The notes beneath the pieces are model-generated. The model was not told the DNA's origin, did no database searches, and saw only the letters and a list, made by a program, of their open reading frames with translations. Position numbers and translations under genes: made by a program. From Opitutaceae bacterium (lineage in GTDB: Bacteria; Verrucomicrobiota; Verrucomicrobiia; Opitutales; Opitutaceae), in contig JANXSC010000490.1 in assembly GCA_025352845.1 (NCBI GenBank), positions 1 through 9,103 on the forward strand: DNA of 9,103 nt, given 5' to 3'. Position 1 is the first letter of the stretch. Each line of letters opens with the position of its first letter. This document shows positions 6,646-9,103 of this stretch, one piece after another.

Positions 6646-7380
6646 ATGGTTCGCATGAGAAGCGCCCGCCCCCTGCTGCTCGCCATGTCCGCACTTGGCT
6701 GCGGCGCGCTGTGTTGGTTTGTGTTTCGGTCCGCTCGTCACGTGTCGAGCGCGCCACCCGCGCGAGGCACTGAGGGACGACCTGCCGCGGGCAGCACTTC
6801 ATCGTCGATGGAGAAAGCGGTTTCGACCCCGGTGAGCGCAATCGATCCGGGACGGGCGGTGGCGCGTCGGTTGGCCTATGCCCAGGATTGGGACGGTGCG
6901 CTGCCACGAGAAAGTGCGGCCTTTCGCGAGTGGACGAAGCGCTATCTCCAAGCATCCAGTGCGGACGAGCGAACGCGTTTGGAAGGTGAAGGCGTCGGGC
7001 TCGCCCAAGCCCGTCGGGCGGAAATGCGCATGCTGATTGAACGCGACCCGGCGCGTGCGCTTGCCTCGACGGTTCCATTCGCCGTCAGGCAGGCGCTTCC
7101 AGAAGCCGTGTGTGAGAAGTTGGAGGTGCGTGTTGGCGGCACTGGAGCCAATGCCTTGATGTGTTTGAGTCCGCAGCCGAGTTCCGGGGAAGCTGAAGCC
7201 ATTCGGCGCTTCGTGAACCTCGACCACGTGGGTTACGTCGCGCACGGCTACGGCGGCGCGAATCGCAGTTATCCAAAGAGAACGCATCGCTTCACGGCAT
7301 CGCGCTTGAGGGACATTTGGCATTGCACGAAAGTCCGCTGCGGGTGCTTGAGTCGGGTGAAGACACCAGTCGGCAAGTAG
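6646..7380 (+). pseudogene. N-terminal fragment of a frameshifted secreted metallopeptidase gene
   Basis: This frame begins at ATG 6646 (or ATG 6655, which has AGG about 9 bp upstream). It encodes a basic start followed by a hydrophobic stretch, ARPLLLAMSALGCGALCWFV, which looks like a signal peptide or anchor. Residues ~80-200 are charged and largely helical (AFREWTKRYLQASSADERTR, LAQARRAEMRMLIERDPARA) and match no domain I recognise. The text reads as genuine protein up to about residue 204 (GYVAHGYGG, 7255). After that the frame yields Arg/Cys-rich sequence ending in a stop at 7378-7380, while the frame one base back carries the natural continuation (SQLSKENASLHGIALEG...). I infer a one-base loss in the GC run at 7251-7260, making this the 5' part of the gene that continues to ~8964. 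A sequencing error is an alternative. Confidence 0.7.
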
Positions 7381-9002
7381 AGAAGCGTGATCCATTTTCT
7401 TGGGAAATAAATTTGGCTCTTTCTTCTGCCGAGAGAGTGAAGTGGATGCCCGTGGTGTGGGTCGAGGCGCATGGCCGCGTGTGGGCGTTGGACGATTTCA
7501 GCCAAGTTCAGAAATTAGAACGCCGTCTGATTCTTGCCGAAGGGACAATAGATTCAGATGTGGCACCGCTGCTGTTGACTGAGCCGGCGAATACTGAGCC
7601 GACGATTGCGGCGGATACGACGACCTCTTGGACTACGGGAACTCTTAGGATTCTCATTGTTCGCATAGATTTTTCTGACGTGACTGGCGAGTGGATGAGC
7701 AAGACTGCGGCCCAGGAGATGATGGATGGCAGTGTCCGGTCTTTCTTTGAATCGGTAAGTTACGGCAAGACGACACTGGCCACGACCATTTCCGACAAAG
7801 TCTATCGAATGCCGCGAACGGCGGCTGCTTATGCGGCTGAAACGAATAATGTCGGCCAGACTCGATTGCATGCAGACGCCACGGCTGCTGCGGCCCCGGA
7901 TTTCTCCGTCACCGCTTTTGATCGGATCGTGGTCGCGGCCCCAGATATTACCGCCACGCGAATTCCGGGTTCAGTGTTCAGCGTTGGTCAGGCGCAGATT
8001 GGGACTGGCAAGGTCTGGCTAAACGGTGTGACCACGTTGGCGGCAAACGACACGACAGAACCGTCAACTATCGCGCATGAGATCGGCCATACGTTGGGCT
8101 TGGAGCACGCCAACCTTTGGCAGGTAGCAGATGGGAATCCAATATCGAGCGGAGGAACCACGGCGGAATATGGTGATCGATTCGATGGCATGGCTGGTCC
8201 GCGCGAAGCAGCCGCGGCACATTTCAACGCTCAGTCGAAGCATCGCCTTGGTTGGTTGCGCGACACAGCCGTGACAAGCGTGGCTCAAACCGGCACGTAT
8301 CGCATTCACCGTTTTGACAGCAAGAGCGCTGCGCTCGATCAGCCACAAGCACTCCGGATTTTTCGCGATGGGTTTCGTTATTATTGGGTCGGCTACAGGC
8401 AGAATTTCACAAGCAACGCGTCCATCACAAATGGAGCTTACATTTTCTGGGGATTCAATGATCGCTTGAAAAGTCAGTTGCTCGATTTGACGACACCAGG
8501 AGCAAACGTGTTCGACGCCGCGCTACAGATAGGTTCAGCGCTATCCGATCCTGATTATGGGATTTCGATTCGACCTGTGGCGCGAGGGGGATTGGAACCC
8601 GCACAGTATCTCGATGTTGCTGTCACCGTGCGCGCTCCGCTCAACGGCGTGATCGCGTGGGGCTCTATTGCGGGAGGCTTGCCGACGAATCTGAGTAACG
8701 TTCGTGCGATTTCCGCGGGCGAACGCCACGCGTTGGCGTTGAAATTCGACGGCACCGTGGCTGCATGGGGTGACAACACCTACGGTCAAGCCAGCGTGCC
8801 GGTAGGATTGGGCGATGTCGCGGCGATCGCTGCGGGTGCAAATGTGAGCGCGGCCGTAAAGATCGACGGCACGGTCGTTCTTTGGGGCGACAACTCTGCG
8901 GGCCTTGTAACTCCGCCCAAAGATCTCGCGCTTGTTCGTCAAGTCGCGATAGGCTACGATCACGTGAGGTGGACCCCGATCGTTGGACAGCGGATCGGGT
9001 AA
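7260..9002 (+). pseudogene. C-terminal fragment: M11-like metzincin peptidase fused to RCC1-type repeats, cut by an IS
   Basis: The frame starting near 7260 encodes the main body of a large secreted zinc peptidase; a TTG at 7317 is the first start-like codon in it, but there is no sign of real initiation there. The zinc site HEIGHTLGLEH (8076-8108) fits the metzincin pattern HExxHxxGxxH. The later EYGDRFDGMAG (Met codon at 8190) is a Met-turn of the kind seen in gametolysin-like M11 peptidases. Upstream, TTGTLRILIVRIDFSD-like strand and SVRSFFESVSYGKTT resemble the start of such catalytic domains. From ~8649 the chain has short beta-propeller repeats: VIAWG, VAAWGDNTYGQ, VVLWGDNSAG, each preceded by an AISAGERHALAL-type strand. 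The third repeat stops at VAIGYDH (8963); the last residues to the TAA at 9000-9002 come from IS sequence. It is thus broken at both ends. Peptidase target and surface role are unknown. Confidence 0.8.
8649..8964 (+). repeat. RCC1-like protein repeats encoded in tandem
   Basis: Three successive units begin with a V-x-x-W-G strand at 8649, 8757 and 8874, that is 108 bp (36 codons) and 117 bp (39 codons) apart. Each unit runs from WGDN-like turn through a Pro/Val linker to an AIAAGxxxSAAVKxDGT-like strand. This is the short RCC1-type blade that assembles a beta-propeller, usually with about seven units. Only two full units plus part of a third are left, so the array was severed rather than naturally this short. 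At DNA level the units are diverged. Confidence 0.72.
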
Positions 9003-9103
9003 ATTAAGTTATGAGAGACAAAGGCGCTTTGGATGCCCTGGCCGACTCCGAGGACAGGAGCCGAAGAGCTTGCCGCAGGAGTCGGCCCGAAGTCGGACGG
9101 ATG
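8965..9103 (+). mobile_element. Left end of an IS3-family-like insertion sequence (continues off right edge)
   Basis: The peptidase-RCC1 reading frame breaks abruptly at 8964, and the next bases are TGAGGTGGACCCCGATCG..TTGGACAG. They begin with TG and have the T-G-A-x-G-T-G-G-A-C-C-C-C...GGACA layout I associate with terminal inverted repeats of IS3-family elements. Within it CCCGATC (8975-8981) and GATCGGG (8993-8999) form a 7-bp stem with an 11-base loop. Such a structure could hinder outside transcripts from expressing the transposase. A reading frame opens at ATG 9011. The right end, target duplication and transposase DDE domain are outside the window, so the family assignment rests on the terminus alone. 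Confidence 0.68.
9011..9103 (+). CDS. Possible start of the IS orfA (transposase helix-turn-helix protein), partial
   Basis: An open frame starts at ATG 9011, 46 bp inside the presumed element, and runs off the edge after 31 codons. Its beginning, MRDKGALDALADSEDRSRR, is charged with an Ala/Leu helix followed by Arg clusters, loosely like the N-terminus of some IS3-family OrfA proteins before the helix-turn-helix. The following CRRSRPEVGRM is not diagnostic, and the other two plus-strand frames are also mostly open in this GC-rich tract. There is no Shine-Dalgarno. The call depends mainly on position in the element. Confidence 0.35.
   Translation, partial: MRDKGALDALADSEDRSRRACRRSRPEVGRM

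Overview
The window is GC-rich, densely packed bacterial chromosome. Several traits suggest a verrucomicrobial (Opitutaceae-like) Gram-negative: an MlaE permease with a fused STAS domain, a DUF2721 protein, a secreted metallopeptidase carrying short RCC1-type repeats, weak Shine-Dalgarno sequences with several GTG starts, and a palindromic GTAGCC...GGCTAC element. The taxonomic placement is inference; no marker gene is present.

Left part (1-1591, minus strand). Reading right to left there is a vapB antitoxin gene, a vapC PIN-domain toxin gene and, 39 bp further on, the first ~300 codons of a RecD2-type DNA helicase that runs off the left edge. The recD2 reading frame passes through a 49-bp element built of two hairpins inside a terminal inverted repeat. 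A small palindromic operator candidate lies just upstream of vapB.

Middle part (1691-6464). A DUF2721 membrane protein (plus) converges on a HAD phosphatase of the phosphoglycolate phosphatase type (minus), with only 3 bp between the stop codons. Divergent from the HAD gene runs a four-gene MCE-type lipid transport operon: STAS-MlaE permease, MlaF ATPase, a long MlaD-like MCE protein, and a PqiC-like (ABC_trans_aux) lipoprotein. Permease and ATPase would form the inner-membrane engine, the MCE protein would reach into the periplasm, and the lipoprotein would probably dock at the outer membrane. No mlaC or mlaA is next to them.

Right part (6465-9103). A 181-bp AT-richer spacer has two short palindromes, each followed by eight T. 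After it comes a large secreted-protein gene that is broken twice. A one-base frame change near 7251-7260 separates the signal-peptide part from the metzincin peptidase part (HEIGHTLGLEH, with a later Met-turn). The C-terminal RCC1-like repeat domain is then cut in mid-repeat at about 8964 by sequence resembling the left end of an IS3-family insertion sequence, which continues off the right edge. Codon choice in this gene is visibly less GC-biased than in the transport operon. I see accessory decay and unusual repeat placement, but no clearly new multi-gene system.
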